The notes under the pieces: generated by a model
The model's database searches: none
Told to the model about the DNA's origin: nothing
What the model saw: the letters and a program-made list of their open reading frames with translations, nothing else
Made by a program: the position numbers and the translations under genes
In this document: positions 1 through 8,675 of the stretch, piece after piece
Position numbering within the stretch: position 1 is the first letter of the stretch
How the letters are laid out: every line of letters starts with the position of its first letter
Origin: a virus
Length of the DNA stretch: 64,000 nucleotides
IMG/VR virus record: IMGVR_UViG_3300020156_000021
Location: 64,001-128,000 of that record
Reading direction: 5' to 3' (one strand)

Positions 1-12
1 TACTTCTATCAT
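1..12 (-). CDS. first four codons of a gene leaving the window
   Basis: An ATG at 10-12 reads M-I-E-V before the window ends. An AAAAGGAG ribosome binding site sits about 8 bases upstream, inside the 3' end of the preceding gene, so the two are probably one transcript. The product cannot be judged. Confidence 0.55.
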
Positions 13-14
13 TT

Positions 15-398
15 TTATGACTCCTTTTTATTTTGATATAGTTGATTTAACCATTTTTTACTGATCTTCTTTTCCACTTCATCAATCTTAACAACACACC
101 AATCTGAGGTTTCAATGTCATACTTTATTACTTCAATTTTCATATTGTCAGAAATAAATTCTCTTTCGTACTGCCATTCATAAGATTGCCTATAGTTTGA
201 TTCTTTAAGTGCATCGCTTATCATATTAGGTATACTAGTTTTATATTGATATTGTTTAATCTTCTTTAAATTGTAACTACCATTTTGAGCATCCCAGGCT
301 TTTTGTGCAAAACATATTCCGGCTCCAATATCGGTATAGATGTCTTTTAATTTATCTGAAATATTGTTAAATTTTTGGATTGCTTCGTTATGCGGCAT
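15..398 (-). CDS. hypothetical protein, 127 aa
   Basis: Soluble, charged protein with no motif I recognise. It starts at ATG with AGAAAGG about 7 bases upstream. No membrane segment or signal peptide is visible. It sits at the low-coordinate end of the accessory block and nearly abuts the next gene, suggesting co-transcription. Confidence 0.7.
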   Translation of the reverse strand: MPHNEAIQKFNNISDKLKDIYTDIGAGICFAQKAWDAQNGSYNLKKIKQYQYKTSIPNMISDALKESNYRQSYEWQYEREFISDNMKIEVIKYDIETSDWCVVKIDEVEKKISKKWLNQLYQNKKES

Positions 399-459
399 AA
401 GTACCTTTCTGTAACCTATTTAAGTTGCTTTGTGAAAATACAATAGATTATGGTTTTAG

Positions 460-633
460 TCACGATTTAATTAAGTTAATAATTTCATATAATCCTTTTC
501 TGGATTCCTTTAGTTCTTTCTGCTCTTTAGCAAGTCTATTGATTTCAGTTTTATTTTTTCTTATTTTATAATTGATATTATAAATGTCATTTAAGAATCT
601 CTGTTCAATTAATTTAATAGTTGATTGTTTCAT
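460..633 (-). CDS. small coiled-coil protein, 57 aa
   Basis: Reads from ATG at 633 with a perfect AAAGGAG six bases upstream to TGA at 460. The sequence is Lys/Glu/Leu/Ile-rich with a helix-forming heptad-like pattern and no cysteines. Function is unknown. It is called from the reading frame plus the strong ribosome binding site. Confidence 0.65.
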   Translation of the reverse strand: MKQSTIKLIEQRFLNDIYNINYKIRKNKTEINRLAKEQKELKESRKGLYEIINLIKS

Positions 634-655
634 ATTACTCCTTTCAAAACTTTTA

Positions 656-674
656 TGGCAAAGATTATATTTGC
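656..674 (-). other. small hairpin in leader of the 57-aa gene
   Basis: GGCAAA and TTTGCC are separated by 7 bases, giving a 6-bp stem just upstream of the ribosome binding site of the gene ending at 460. A regulatory or mRNA-end role is inference. Confidence 0.3.
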
Positions 675-741
675 CGCTTTTTCTTTGAACTTATTCGTTA
701 TAAATAATATATAGTTTTAGTGACAAAGCGTGTAATTTGTT

Positions 742-1058
742 CTAATATTCAAATTCTTGTATTTGAAATTCTTCTGGTACACATGATGTACATTCTAATC
801 TATATTTAAGCCAATCAATAAGTTCGGCCTGTTGTTGATATACTTCCCACCTATTATCATCAACTATAATTATTTGATCTATAGAATGTCCTCTTGCATG
901 ATTATATGTAGGAAATGACTTATATCTTGTTCCATCATTCATTTCAATAATATCTTTTCTAATTTTCTTAATTTTTGAATTATCGCTTTCTGCTATAATT
1001 CTTATTGCTCTGCATATGATAATTCGTAATTATATCCTACTACGGCTATACTTAGCAT
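742..1058 (-). pseudogene. frameshifted hypothetical gene
   Basis: AAAGGAG at about 1064-1070 precedes ATG at 1058, which reads MLSIAVVGYNYELSY before a stop at 1002. The remaining codons continue in the -1 frame (CRAIRIIAESDNSK, then onward through 942) to the stop at 742 with no other ribosome binding site. The whole looks like one ~105-residue protein missing one base near 1005-1029. Treating 742-942 as an independent 66-aa gene is less likely because its ATG has no ribosome binding site. It could be real decay or a sequencing indel. Confidence 0.55.
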
Positions 1059-1102
1059 ACTAACTCCTTTCCTATAAGTTTGAAGAAAACATAGAATTCA
1101 TT

Positions 1103-1291
1103 TTATCTACCACTAATTATATATTCATGTTTCTCCCAATCATAATTATCAAGTTGTCTTGTATCTGCATGATGTTCATCACACCAACCAAGATAAGCAT
1201 GAATATAATCATCTAAATATAAATCTCCATCTTCTGGTGGATTGTGTGCTGCACATAGTACTCTTCCATCTTTCCTAATTCTTAATGCCAT
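1103..1291 (-). CDS. small phage protein, 62 aa (DGRVLCAA family)
   Basis: Starts MALRIRKDGRVLCAA. From memory, this N-terminus (basic residues, then DGR-LCAA-P--GD-Y-DD) recurs in short unknown proteins of many Gram-positive phages and prophages. An upstream ATG at 1339 exists, but GGAAAGG lies 8-10 bases before the ATG at 1291, so the shorter start is chosen. Acidic, His-rich C-terminal half. No function is known to me. Confidence 0.7.
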   Translation of the reverse strand: MALRIRKDGRVLCAAHNPPEDGDLYLDDYIHAYLGWCDEHHADTRQLDNYDWEKHEYIISGR

Positions 1292-1342
1292 ATAGTTTAC
1301 TTCCTTTCCTAACTTTGCACCAATGACGAATTTGGTCATAAT

Positions 1343-2449
1343 TTATTTTATTATTTTATTGCTATATTGGTTTAACTTTTCAAATTTCATATTAAAATAT
1401 CTTTCAGCAATGTCTGGATGATCATGTTCTAAATCAATTAAATATCTCATAGTTGAACTAACTCCCTTTTTAATTTGTGCTTGATTCATTTCACAGAATT
1501 CTCTAAAACTTTTCTTTTTGAAAAGATCAGGTTGATTACACCATCTAGCAAGATTTATATATATGCCCTTATATTCGCTTTTTTCGTAATTTTCATGTCT
1601 CATTATATATGGTAAACAACCAAATTTCATAAGTATTCTTACTCTTTCAAAAGTAGATATTACATCCCCGACATCATTATTAAAACCGCAAAATACGTAT
1701 AATTTAGTAGTTTTATTGATATATTTTTTCCATAATGACAACTTATCAATAATTAAATCTTTGTCTTTTATATCGTCAAATGCAAAAATATAATCTCCTT
1801 TCCATTTAGATTGCTTTAGAACTTTTACCTTATCTTCCGTCATTAATCTAATGTCTAACCCTTGCCTAAACTGAAATGGTCTATTAAGTTCTGCTAATTC
1901 ATCGAATACTTCATACCATTTATTATATGCAAATATATTGTCATCCCAAAGATATATGTATTTTCTTGAAGGATCATAAAATTCTTTTACCTTCGCATGT
2001 CTAAAAGCATGAGTATATTTTTGATTTACACAGAAGAAACATTTCCTAAAACATCCTCTAGTGGCAAAGCCTATTGAGTATTCTTGAAAATCTTTATAAT
2101 AATTTTCCTTAATGCCTCTTGCTACATCCATCTTAATATATTCATCATATAGATGATAATCCGGCATATGATGTTCTATCTCATAAGATAACTCTGGGGA
2201 TTTATCCCAATATAAACCTGTACCTCCTGTGACCAAATTGCCATATTGAGTAATGTCTACTGGTATTTTTGTAAAGTCAAAAACTTTAGATAAATATACT
2301 TTATCATAATCATTTATATTATTATAATTGTGAAGTAATTCTACATTAAAGCCTTTTTCTTTATTATAAGCACTTATTTTCATTAATGCTAAATTAGGAT
2401 GACGAGTACCGATATCTAATAAATCTGAATCTATTATTCCTATATTCAT
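1343..2449 (-). CDS. radical SAM protein with B12-domain-like N-terminus
   Basis: 368 aa. Cys133, Cys137 and Cys140 form the CxxxCxxC motif (RGCFRKCFFC) that binds the 4Fe-4S cluster of radical SAM enzymes. The first ~110 residues (NIGIIDSDLL, then alternating strands and helices) look like the Rossmann-type cobalamin-binding domain fused to many radical SAM proteins, but the DxHxxG cobalamin ligand motif is not visible. A conserved Cys/Trp-containing C-terminal part follows. The substrate is unknown. It stands between small unknown genes, so no precursor peptide can be assigned. Family assignment is firm, reaction is not. Confidence 0.85.
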   Translation of the reverse strand: MNIGIIDSDLLDIGTRHPNLALMKISAYNKEKGFNVELLHNYNNINDYDKVYLSKVFDFTKIPVDITQYGNLVTGGTGLYWDKSPELSYEIEHHMPDYHLYDEYIKMDVARGIKENYYKDFQEYSIGFATRGCFRKCFFCVNQKYTHAFRHAKVKEFYDPSRKYIYLWDDNIFAYNKWYEVFDELAELNRPFQFRQGLDIRLMTEDKVKVLKQSKWKGDYIFAFDDIKDKDLIIDKLSLWKKYINKTTKLYVFCGFNNDVGDVISTFERVRILMKFGCLPYIMRHENYEKSEYKGIYINLARWCNQPDLFKKKSFREFCEMNQAQIKKGVSSTMRYLIDLEHDHPDIAERYFNMKFEKLNQYSNKIIK

Positions 2450-2517
2450 TTTAACCTCTTAATTATTTTATCAATTTGTATAAATCTTCAATTTTAAGTA
2501 TAGTAAAATATTTACAT

Positions 2518-2781
2518 TTATTTTATTAATCTTAATTTTCTTTCTACTAAATACCTGAATATCTTCACTAATCTCATATGCTCATCATAAGCATTCTCAA
2601 AGAAACTTCCGCTACTGCCTTGATAGATGATTTTATCTAACTGTCCATCTTTATCTAAAGTCCATACAAATACTTCATAATACTTTACAGGATATTCACT
2701 ACAAGAACTCTCTCTAAATGCAGTAGAAACAAAATATGTATGGTTAATATTCGTGGATAAAGTTTGTATTTGTTTTTTCAT
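2518..2781 (-). CDS. hypothetical protein, 87 aa
   Basis: Starts MKKQIQTLS with GAGAGAGG upstream. A mixed alpha/beta pattern with aromatic residues (YYEVFVWTL) suggests a small beta sheet, followed by a basic helix. No recognisable motif. Confidence 0.65.
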   Translation of the reverse strand: MKKQIQTLSTNINHTYFVSTAFRESSCSEYPVKYYEVFVWTLDKDGQLDKIIYQGSSGSFFENAYDEHMRLVKIFRYLVERKLRLIK

Positions 2782-2824
2782 AAGACCTCTCTCACTTTAC
2801 ATAGAATTTCGATTCCATAATGAT

Positions 2825-3088
2825 TTACCATTCAATAGTCTTTTCTTCAAAACAAACATAACCGAATATTGCAGCTACAGCTAAATCTAATACTTCTTCT
2901 TTCATGTTGTCATAATTTTTACTATGTATGGCATCTACAAATTCCTTATACTCTTCTGCCATAACTCCTAATATTTCATGTCTGCTGGAGAATGTTCCGT
3001 AACCTTTCTGCTCTAACCTATAAAAAAGCTTCTTTAATACATCATCAACACCCTGATTTATTTGGTCATTATTTAATTGAACTCTCAT
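2825..3088 (-). CDS. MazG-like nucleotide pyrophosphohydrolase
   Basis: 87 aa, the size of a minimal all-alpha NTP-PPase. AEEYKEF (ExxE) followed by KEEVLDLA (ExxxD) are the two metal-binding helix motifs of MazG/dUTPase-like hydrolases, which cut NTPs or dNTPs to the monophosphate. Phages commonly carry one to clean up the nucleotide pool or blunt host stress signalling. A second MazG-like gene lies at 5408, next to ribonucleotide reductase. Substrate not predictable. Confidence 0.7.
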   Translation of the reverse strand: MRVQLNNDQINQGVDDVLKKLFYRLEQKGYGTFSSRHEILGVMAEEYKEFVDAIHSKNYDNMKEEVLDLAVAAIFGYVCFEEKTIEW

Positions 3089-3114
3089 ATAATTCTCCTC
3101 TACTTGAAATAAAA

Positions 3115-3490
3115 TTACCCATTGGTCTTAACTTTATTTGATGTCATTCTTTCATGAACCCTCTGTATTTCTTCAACTATTCCAACACTTATATATTGTT
3201 TAGGAATATCAAATTCACTTAAATAAGTTCCACCATATTCATCTGTTGGTCTATATAAATCTTCTTCAGGAACATAATAAGCAGCTTCATTAATTTTTAA
3301 TCCACCTATCATACATATTTGTCCATCATTAATAGGCACTACTTTAATGAAATTTTTATCTCCTAACTTTTCTTCTCCGACAATTATTTAAATCTTCATT
3401 AATGTCTTTATTCATATTTTGTATTTTTGACCATCTTTTATATGTATCACTTTCCGGCTTTAATTTGAAAATATTGAATTCAATGTTCAT
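3115..3490 (-). pseudogene. frameshifted hypothetical gene (~124 aa if restored)
   Basis: ATG at 3490 overlaps the end of the upstream gene and reads MNIEFNIFKLKPESD to a stop at 3356. Plausible coding sequence continues in the +1 frame from about 3380 (IVGEEKLGDKNFIKV) to the stop at 3115. Removing one base near 3381-3390 would join them. Alternatively the first part is a separate 44-aa protein and the second starts at ATT 3348, 11 bases after AGGAG, or at GTG 3339. Product unknown. Confidence 0.5.
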
Positions 3491-3674
3491 TTTTTTCTCC
3501 TTTTATTTTATTATTGTTTTTGAAATATTCACTTCTTGTCATTTTAGTAGCTGATATACTTATTACACATGGGTCTTTTAATATTTTAATTACATCTTCT
3601 AAAGATTTATCTTTACCTTCATAAGTACTAACTACATTACCATCTGCTACTTCAAATTTAATTTTCTTAAACAT
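3480..3674 (-). CDS. hypothetical protein, 64 aa
   Basis: Begins MFKKIKFEVADGNVV after TTAGGAGGAAAAT. The start resembles a short beta-hairpin domain; the last ~20 residues are Lys/Asn-rich. Its last codons overlap the ATG of the following gene by 11 bases, so translation is probably coupled. No known family seen. Confidence 0.65.
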   Translation of the reverse strand: MFKKIKFEVADGNVVSTYEGKDKSLEDVIKILKDPCVISISATKMTRSEYFKNNNKIKGEKNEH

Positions 3675-3710
3675 ATTTTCCTCCTAACATGTCATAAAAT
3701 TGCTTTTTGA

Positions 3711-4214
3711 TCATGATTTATGTTTAAAATATTCATCTTTAAATATTTCATAATACTTTAGATCATAATATTTTCCATCTTGTAATTTACTATCTTCTTT
3801 ACTTACACCAATGATTCTCCCACCGTATTTTTCTATGTATTTATCATACATTTTTTCAATAGGATTCCCTACAACTACTGTAAATTCTACTTTTCTTAAA
3901 TTGAATTTCTCAAATAAATCTTTTAAAAATTGATACAAATCTTTTGAAAATATAATATTAGTATCGTAAAAATTAATTATTCCTAATCCAGATACTTTAT
4001 CTGATGCTCTAGAAATATGAGCAACAAGATAACCACGAATATTGTCTTTTTCATCAACACTAACAAATTGAATGTTATTCCAAGAATCATCAGCAATTTT
4101 TACTTCATAATCCCAATATGAACTGCAATTATAAAACTTATATTTCTCTTGGAAAACAACTTCTGAATATTTAGCTTGTAGTTTGTCTTTATATGTATGA
4201 GCTAATTTAAGCAA
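3711..4214 (-). CDS. GNAT-like acetyltransferase
   Basis: 167 aa from a TTG start with AGGTGAT upstream. The layout (strand pair, RGYLVAHISR-type strand, then a helix and VVVGNPIEKMYDKYIEKYGGRIIG near residues 118-140) fits the C-terminal half of a GNAT N-acyltransferase, in which an Asn-Pro and a tyrosine close the acetyl-CoA site. The Q/RxxGxG/A loop is poorly conserved, so the call is tentative. Phage GNATs may modify host proteins or toxins; no substrate is visible here. Confidence 0.5.
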   Translation of the reverse strand: MLKLAHTYKDKLQAKYSEVVFQEKYKFYNCSSYWDYEVKIADDSWNNIQFVSVDEKDNIRGYLVAHISRASDKVSGLGIINFYDTNIIFSKDLYQFLKDLFEKFNLRKVEFTVVVGNPIEKMYDKYIEKYGGRIIGVSKEDSKLQDGKYYDLKYYEIFKDEYFKHKS

Positions 4215-4231
4215 ATTATCACCTCACTTAA

Positions 4232-4438
4232 TTAATCCTTTCTAATATCTTCATAATATGTATCGCAGTTTTCACAATACCAATTTCCATTCATAGTTTC
4301 ACTTAATTTTTCTCTACATTTAACACAATATCTACGATGTACAAGTATATCTAAAACAGTGTCGTAATCAGTGATGACTTCAACATCGCTGAATTTTGCA
4401 AAGTATTCTTCTTTAGTCAGTGTTTTAAATTTCTTCAT
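4232..4438 (-). CDS. zinc-ribbon protein, 68 aa
   Basis: Two CxxC knuckles (CVKC and CENC) in the last 35 residues make a single zinc ribbon; the N-terminal half is a plain helix. Function unknown. It overlaps the next gene by four bases (ATGA-type), implying one operon. Confidence 0.7.
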   Translation of the reverse strand: MKKFKTLTKEEYFAKFSDVEVITDYDTVLDILVHRRYCVKCREKLSETMNGNWYCENCDTYYEDIRKD

Positions 4439-4791
4439 AAACCTTTCCCCTGTTTGATTAATTCCTCAAGAGCTATACCAGTATTAGGAATAACTTGCTT
4501 ACATCTATCATCCCATAATTCAATCATTCCGTAATCCTTTTCGGATGTTATTGGTAACAATCTACCAATATACTTTAAACACCAAGCATTAATAGCAATA
4601 GCAGATTCTCTTGCATTTGGATTATTGCTACTTACTCTTGCTGTGAAAATTCTTACATCTTGATTTTGTATTAACCATGTTTTTACTCTATCTAACATTT
4701 TAGGGACTGGTTCACCAATAACGTCAGCACCCTTCCAGCCATTATATTCAGCCAATGTCCCATCTAAATCTACACCTATCCAACCACCCAT
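4435..4791 (-). CDS. HAD-superfamily phosphatase
   Basis: 118 aa from ATG at 4791 (AAAGGAAAATAAT upstream); the longer ATG at 4863 lacks a good site. GVDLDGTLAEY supplies the catalytic DxDGT motif; IFTARVSS is the Ser/Thr-Arg motif II; a late WDDRC supplies the acidic motif. This matches small phage HAD phosphatases that act on nucleotides or 3'-phosphate ends. Its neighbours (MazG-like, NrdJ) favour nucleotide metabolism. Confidence 0.75.
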   Translation of the reverse strand: MGGWIGVDLDGTLAEYNGWKGADVIGEPVPKMLDRVKTWLIQNQDVRIFTARVSSNNPNARESAIAINAWCLKYIGRLLPITSEKDYGMIELWDDRCKQVIPNTGIALEELIKQGKGL

Positions 4792-4837
4792 ATTATTTTC
4801 CTTTCTTAAAATTGTGATAAAATCTTCCTTTGTTAAC

Positions 4838-5008
4838 TTATTGTTTTTCTTTAAATAATGCAACTAATCCAGTAACTAACATGCAAATTGATACTATAAT
4901 TTTATCTGGAACATGTATATCGAATAAGTATAACGACAAATAACATAGTATAGCTACTCCAAAAATATGTATTATTGTATCACATATCTCATTTATTTTA
5001 TTCTTCAT
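4838..5008 (-). CDS. small membrane protein, 56 aa
   Basis: ATG at 5008 with AAGGTGGT upstream. Two hydrophobic stretches (about residues 10-30 and 35-50) with a short polar loop suggest two membrane spans. The start overlaps the upstream gene's end by 11 bases. No family recognised. Confidence 0.65.
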   Translation of the reverse strand: MKNKINEICDTIIHIFGVAILCYLSLYLFDIHVPDKIIVSICMLVTGLVALFKEKQ

Positions 5009-5183
5009 ATATTACCACCTTAAATAATTTATTTTTGTATTGTTTATCTATTCCTCTAGTGATAGGCTTACTGAAATAATAAGCATCAGAATCTTCATAA
5101 GTCACTAGATATTCTTCATCCTTTTCCAAAACAATTTCTTCTTCATCCTTAATAGTCTCAAGAAACCTACAATACTTTTTCAT
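4998..5183 (-). CDS. hypothetical protein, 61 aa
   Basis: Acidic central region (DEEEIVLEKDEEYLV) resembling a small SH3-like barrel. Start codon overlaps the upstream stop (TAATG), so translation is coupled. Function unknown. Confidence 0.65.
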   Translation of the reverse strand: MKKYCRFLETIKDEEEIVLEKDEEYLVTYEDSDAYYFSKPITRGIDKQYKNKLFKVVIYEE

Positions 5184-5368
5184 TATATTTTTAACTCCTC
5201 ATCTACTTCTTTTAGGGTTTTATATATCGGACATTCTTTGTAAATATCAGGATATCTCTCTTTTATTTCTTTTATAGTTTTTTGATAATGATAACATTCC
5301 CCACCTCTATCAAACGAATATTCGTAAACATGATAATGAATACAATAACAATTACATTTATGTGACAT
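5183..5368 (-). CDS. Cys/His-rich small protein, 61 aa
   Basis: Begins MSHKCNCYCIHYHVY, with five Cys and several His in the first 30 residues, suggesting metal binding; the second half is a basic helix. Good AAGGGAGG ribosome binding site. Unknown function. Confidence 0.65.
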   Translation of the reverse strand: MSHKCNCYCIHYHVYEYSFDRGGECYHYQKTIKEIKERYPDIYKECPIYKTLKEVDEELKI

Positions 5369-5390
5369 ATGTATTCCTCCCTTTAAGAGA

Positions 5391-5415
5391 AGGGGAAGGT
5401 TTGAGCCTTACCCCT
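5391..5415 (-). other. hairpin over the stop codon of the MazG-like gene
   Basis: AGGGG/CCCCT extended by AAGG/CCTT with one bulged base closes a 6-base loop. The stop codon at 5408 lies inside it. No U-tract follows on the minus strand, so it is more likely an mRNA 3'-end or processing hairpin than a classic terminator. Confidence 0.5.
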
Positions 5416-5803
5416 GATTATTAATTGCTTCAATTATTTTATTATGTGGGTCTTCCCATCCGGTAGGTTTTATAACTTTACCTACTTCATTATAGTGAGG
5501 TTTACCATCGGGAAATAGTTTATTCATATTTGCTTTTTGAACTATTGCAAATATTTCTGCTGGAGTTACACCTATTTCAACTAAAGTACCCAAAGCAAAA
5601 TAAATCAAATCAATTAAAGCATCTACTTGTTCATAAATGTCTTGATTTTTTGTTGCTTGAGAAAATTCGTTTATCTCTTCATTCATCCATACAATTCTCT
5701 TAATAGCTCTATCCATATTCATTAAAGTAGGTTTATTGGCATATGGATGATTAAAAGCCTTATGAAATTCTTTTACCATTTCAAATTCATTATTTATGCT
5801 CAT
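5408..5803 (-). CDS. MazG-like pyrophosphohydrolase, 131 aa
   Basis: NEEINEFSQA (ExxE) and EQVDALIDLIYFALG (ExxD in the second helix) are the metal site of the MazG/PRA-PH fold. The C-terminal VIKPTGWEDPHNKI segment matches, from memory, a phage and Firmicute group of HisE-like hydrolases found beside deoxynucleotide enzymes. It lies immediately upstream in the genome of nrdJ's end, consistent with nucleotide-pool work. Substrate unknown. Confidence 0.75.
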   Translation of the reverse strand: MSINNEFEMVKEFHKAFNHPYANKPTLMNMDRAIKRIVWMNEEINEFSQATKNQDIYEQVDALIDLIYFALGTLVEIGVTPAEIFAIVQKANMNKLFPDGKPHYNEVGKVIKPTGWEDPHNKIIEAINNQG

Positions 5804-5830
5804 TTATTGTCTCCTTAATTTATTTTGTAA

Positions 5831-8161
5831 TTATCCACATTTTGAATATCCGCAATTTCTACATACTATACATCCGTTTTCATTGCATAACCTTTCACCG
5901 CATTCAGGACATTTTAATTGTGAACTTTTAATATCAATAATTTCATCGTTTGTTGCAATAGTATATGAAATATTCTCATGTTCTTCATTTGATAATTCTT
6001 TAATTACATTTTTTAAAACATTAGCAATTGCTGAAGAGCATGATTTACCAATACTTAAAGGAGTACCTGCCAAATCGTTAATTTGCTTATATGTTTCTTC
6101 TGGAAGATATTTTTTAACAATACCTTTTATTACGTTAATACCATTTTGCTTTCCTTTAACATATTGATAACTCGGACACGTTCCAGCCTTTTCTAACTGT
6201 TGAATTAGATATTCGACAGGCACTCCTCCACGTAAAGCAGCAGATAACAATCTACTATTTGATTGTGTATTAACTGTACAACCACCCACACCATCAGTAT
6301 TAGTAAAACAATCATATATTTTATTATCAATGTCATCCACTCCTAAGAAAAAGTATAAACTTCCACATCCAGTTTGTAATTTATATTTTCGATATGTCAA
6401 ATCGTCTGGCACTTCTTCTATGTATCCTCTTGGTAATTCTGTTTCAATTACTTCATTTTTATTGTCTATATAAGTTGAACCAGTAGTTAATACTTGTAAT
6501 TCCCTACTACCATCTCTATACACAGTAATTCCTTTAATTCCTGATTTTCCTGCTAATAAATAAATATTACCAATATCTTCTTTAGAAGCATTTTTAGGCA
6601 TGTTAACTGTCTTAGATATTGATAAATCTACATATTTTTGAATAGTTGATAATACTTTTACATGCCATTCTGGTAATATATCACCAGCCACAACAAATAT
6701 ACCTTGAATTTCCTTGTTGAATATATCATCCATTCCTTGAATTGAACCATTATTATTATTTATTCTGTTTAAAATTTCCTTTGAGAATAAATTATTTTCT
6801 TTTAAATATGATTCAAATATAGAATTAACCACAAAATATGTGGAACCTTCATTATCTTGCCTAGTATAAACCAAAGCAAATTCGGGTTCAATGCCACCAG
6901 TTGTGTTAGCTATAAAGGCAATTGATCCGTTTGGTGCTATTGATAGCATACTAGAATTTCTTACCTTAATATTTTTTTCTTTATTCCATTTACTTCCTTT
7001 CCATAGGGGATATTCTCCTCTTTCCTGTGCTAATTTTTTATTATAATCTAGTGCTATATTATATATCAAATTATATAAATAATTTGCATATTCTAAGCAT
7101 TCATTAGAATTATAAGGTATCTTTAATTTGTATAATAGGTTTCCAAAACTCATTGTTCCTAATCCAATAGGACGAACTTGGTTAGTCATATCTTGAATTT
7201 TCTTTAATGGTAATTTATTAACAGTAATCATATCGTCTAGAAATCTATATGTTGTTTGAATATTTTCTTTTAAAATATCTTCATCTAAAATTCCATTTTT
7301 TATACAGTTTAATAAATTGACTGATGCTAGATTACAACTCGTATATGGTATATTTACAAACTCGTGGCAGGGATTTCCATATACTTCTGTATAAATGTGG
7401 GGATTCATATTTCCGGCATTCATATTTGTTTGATAACTTAAGCCTGGTTCTCCTGTTTTCCATGCAGATTCTATAATTTCATTCCACAAATCAATAGCTT
7501 TTACTGTTTTATATGTATTGTTGTTAAATTTTAAATCCCAATCTAAATTATTATCTACTGCATTAATGAATTCTGCTGTTAAACTTACCGAAATATTCAT
7601 ATTGTTTAATTTACTTGTATCATCTTTACAATGAATAAATTCAAATATTTCAGGATGATTAACTGGTAGGTCAATTTTCAATGCACCATTACGTTTGTTT
7701 CCTTGTTTTACTTGATTAACAACTTCATTAAATATTGTCATAAAAGAAATAACACCCGATGCAGTTGAACCAGAGGATTTACAAGGTGTTCCTTTAGGTC
7801 TTATTTTACACATCGAAAATCCAGCACCACCACAGCGTTGAAATATTTTTGCACATTCTGCTATAGTATTAAAAATACTTTCAATATTATCTTCTATATC
7901 TAATACAAAACAACTACTCAATTGCTGTGAAGAAGCTCCAGCATTAAATAAACACGGAGATGAAGGAATAAAATCCATATTAACCATTTTATCATAAAAT
8001 TTGTTTTGCCAATATTCTTTATCTTTCTCTGTACTTGCTATATTATTGGATACTCTCTTACAAATATCATCCCATGAATGTTCTAATAATTCATTATGTT
8101 CATTTCTTAAATAATATCTTTTTTCTAATAGCCTTTGAGCATTGTCACTTATTGCAGTCAT
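5831..8161 (-). CDS. nrdJ: adenosylcobalamin-dependent (class II) ribonucleotide reductase
   Basis: 776 aa from ATG at 8161 (GGAGGAAGTA upstream; the ATG at 8173 lies before this site). Reduces ribonucleotides to deoxyribonucleotides using B12. Visible: first redox cysteine in LSSCFVL (~84), active-site NPCHE (~263-267), PYTSCNLASVNL, PNGSIAFIANTTGGIEPEF (~415), a TSCPD-type domain (CGSLYFFLG, GGCTVNT) at ~600-720, and a C-terminal CPEC...CRNCGYSKC tail for electron transfer. All key residues are present, so it should be active if the host supplies cobalamin. No class I or III reductase is present. Neighbours are MazG- and HAD-type nucleotide enzymes. Confidence 0.95.
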   Translation of the reverse strand: MTAISDNAQRLLEKRYYLRNEHNELLEHSWDDICKRVSNNIASTEKDKEYWQNKFYDKMVNMDFIPSSPCLFNAGASSQQLSSCFVLDIEDNIESIFNTIAECAKIFQRCGGAGFSMCKIRPKGTPCKSSGSTASGVISFMTIFNEVVNQVKQGNKRNGALKIDLPVNHPEIFEFIHCKDDTSKLNNMNISVSLTAEFINAVDNNLDWDLKFNNNTYKTVKAIDLWNEIIESAWKTGEPGLSYQTNMNAGNMNPHIYTEVYGNPCHEFVNIPYTSCNLASVNLLNCIKNGILDEDILKENIQTTYRFLDDMITVNKLPLKKIQDMTNQVRPIGLGTMSFGNLLYKLKIPYNSNECLEYANYLYNLIYNIALDYNKKLAQERGEYPLWKGSKWNKEKNIKVRNSSMLSIAPNGSIAFIANTTGGIEPEFALVYTRQDNEGSTYFVVNSIFESYLKENNLFSKEILNRINNNNGSIQGMDDIFNKEIQGIFVVAGDILPEWHVKVLSTIQKYVDLSISKTVNMPKNASKEDIGNIYLLAGKSGIKGITVYRDGSRELQVLTTGSTYIDNKNEVIETELPRGYIEEVPDDLTYRKYKLQTGCGSLYFFLGVDDIDNKIYDCFTNTDGVGGCTVNTQSNSRLLSAALRGGVPVEYLIQQLEKAGTCPSYQYVKGKQNGINVIKGIVKKYLPEETYKQINDLAGTPLSIGKSCSSAIANVLKNVIKELSNEEHENISYTIATNDEIIDIKSSQLKCPECGERLCNENGCIVCRNCGYSKCG

Positions 8162-8176
8162 TACTTCCTCCATTAT

Positions 8177-8428
8177 TTATTTTAATATTTTTACTTTAAA
8201 TATTTCAAAGAAATCTCCTACTAGACATATATCATCCACTGTCATATTAGGATATTTATCTATTAATTCTTCTAGGGCATCACCATATGTATCATCCAAA
8301 TTTGCATGAAACTTATCTTTCATATCCTTTTCCCAAATCCTTAGTCTCTTCTGATCCTCTTTCAATTGTTCTTTTTCTTCAATCTCTGCCACATAAGCAT
8401 CAATATATCCGTCTATGTCACAACACAT
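8177..8428 (-). CDS. hypothetical acidic helical protein, 83 aa
   Basis: Central coiled-coil-like stretch (EIEEKEQLKEDQKRLRIWEK) followed by an acidic region. GAAAGGAAGG precedes the ATG. Overlaps the upstream gene's end. Unknown. Confidence 0.65.
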   Translation of the reverse strand: MCCDIDGYIDAYVAEIEEKEQLKEDQKRLRIWEKDMKDKFHANLDDTYGDALEELIDKYPNMTVDDICLVGDFFEIFKVKILK

Positions 8429-8607
8429 ATAAATCCTTCCTTTCTCATTGATTTACCATCTATTTCTTTAAAATCTTGAAATGTAGGTGGTTTACACTCT
8501 GAAAAATAACTCCAAGATTGTGAAAGAGATATGTTTTTATTCATATAGCGTTCACATAAATCTCTCTTGGAACAAGTCGTTTTGTTACACATTGAAAAGT
8601 CTGACAA
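8413..8607 (-). CDS. Cys-cluster protein, 64 aa, TTG start
   Basis: CNKTTCSKRDLCERY gives three close cysteines, with a fourth in SECKPP, a likely zinc site. TTG at 8607 is preferred because GGAGG lies 9 bases upstream; the internal ATG at codon 6 has none. First gene after the promoter at 8629-8658. This C-x4-C-x5-C plus FSEC...PTFQDF layout recurs, from memory, in small phage proteins. Confidence 0.6.
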   Translation of the reverse strand: MSDFSMCNKTTCSKRDLCERYMNKNISLSQSWSYFSECKPPTFQDFKEIDGKSMRKEGFICVVT

Positions 8608-8628
8608 GATACATTACCTCCTATCTTT

Positions 8629-8658
8629 ATTATATAATAGATTTACTGTTGTTGTCAA
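8629..8658 (-). promoter_or_regulatory. sigma-A-type promoter
   Basis: TTGACA at 8653-8658 and TATAAT at 8629-8634, spaced 18 (16 if TATATA is used). An AATATTAAAATAAAT box lies directly upstream of the -35, as in several other promoters here. It drives the 8413 gene and likely nrdJ. Confidence 0.8.
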
Positions 8659-8675
8659 CATTTATTTTAATATTA

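Noticed and set aside
5320-5331. Palindrome ACGAATATTCGT
   Set aside because: It lies inside the coding sequence of the gene at 5183, with no other sign of an operator.
5796-6167. Plus-strand ORFs such as this 123-aa frame
   Set aside because: All plus-strand frames are antisense shadows with Phe/Leu/Ser-rich low-complexity sequence and no sites; no real plus-strand gene was found.
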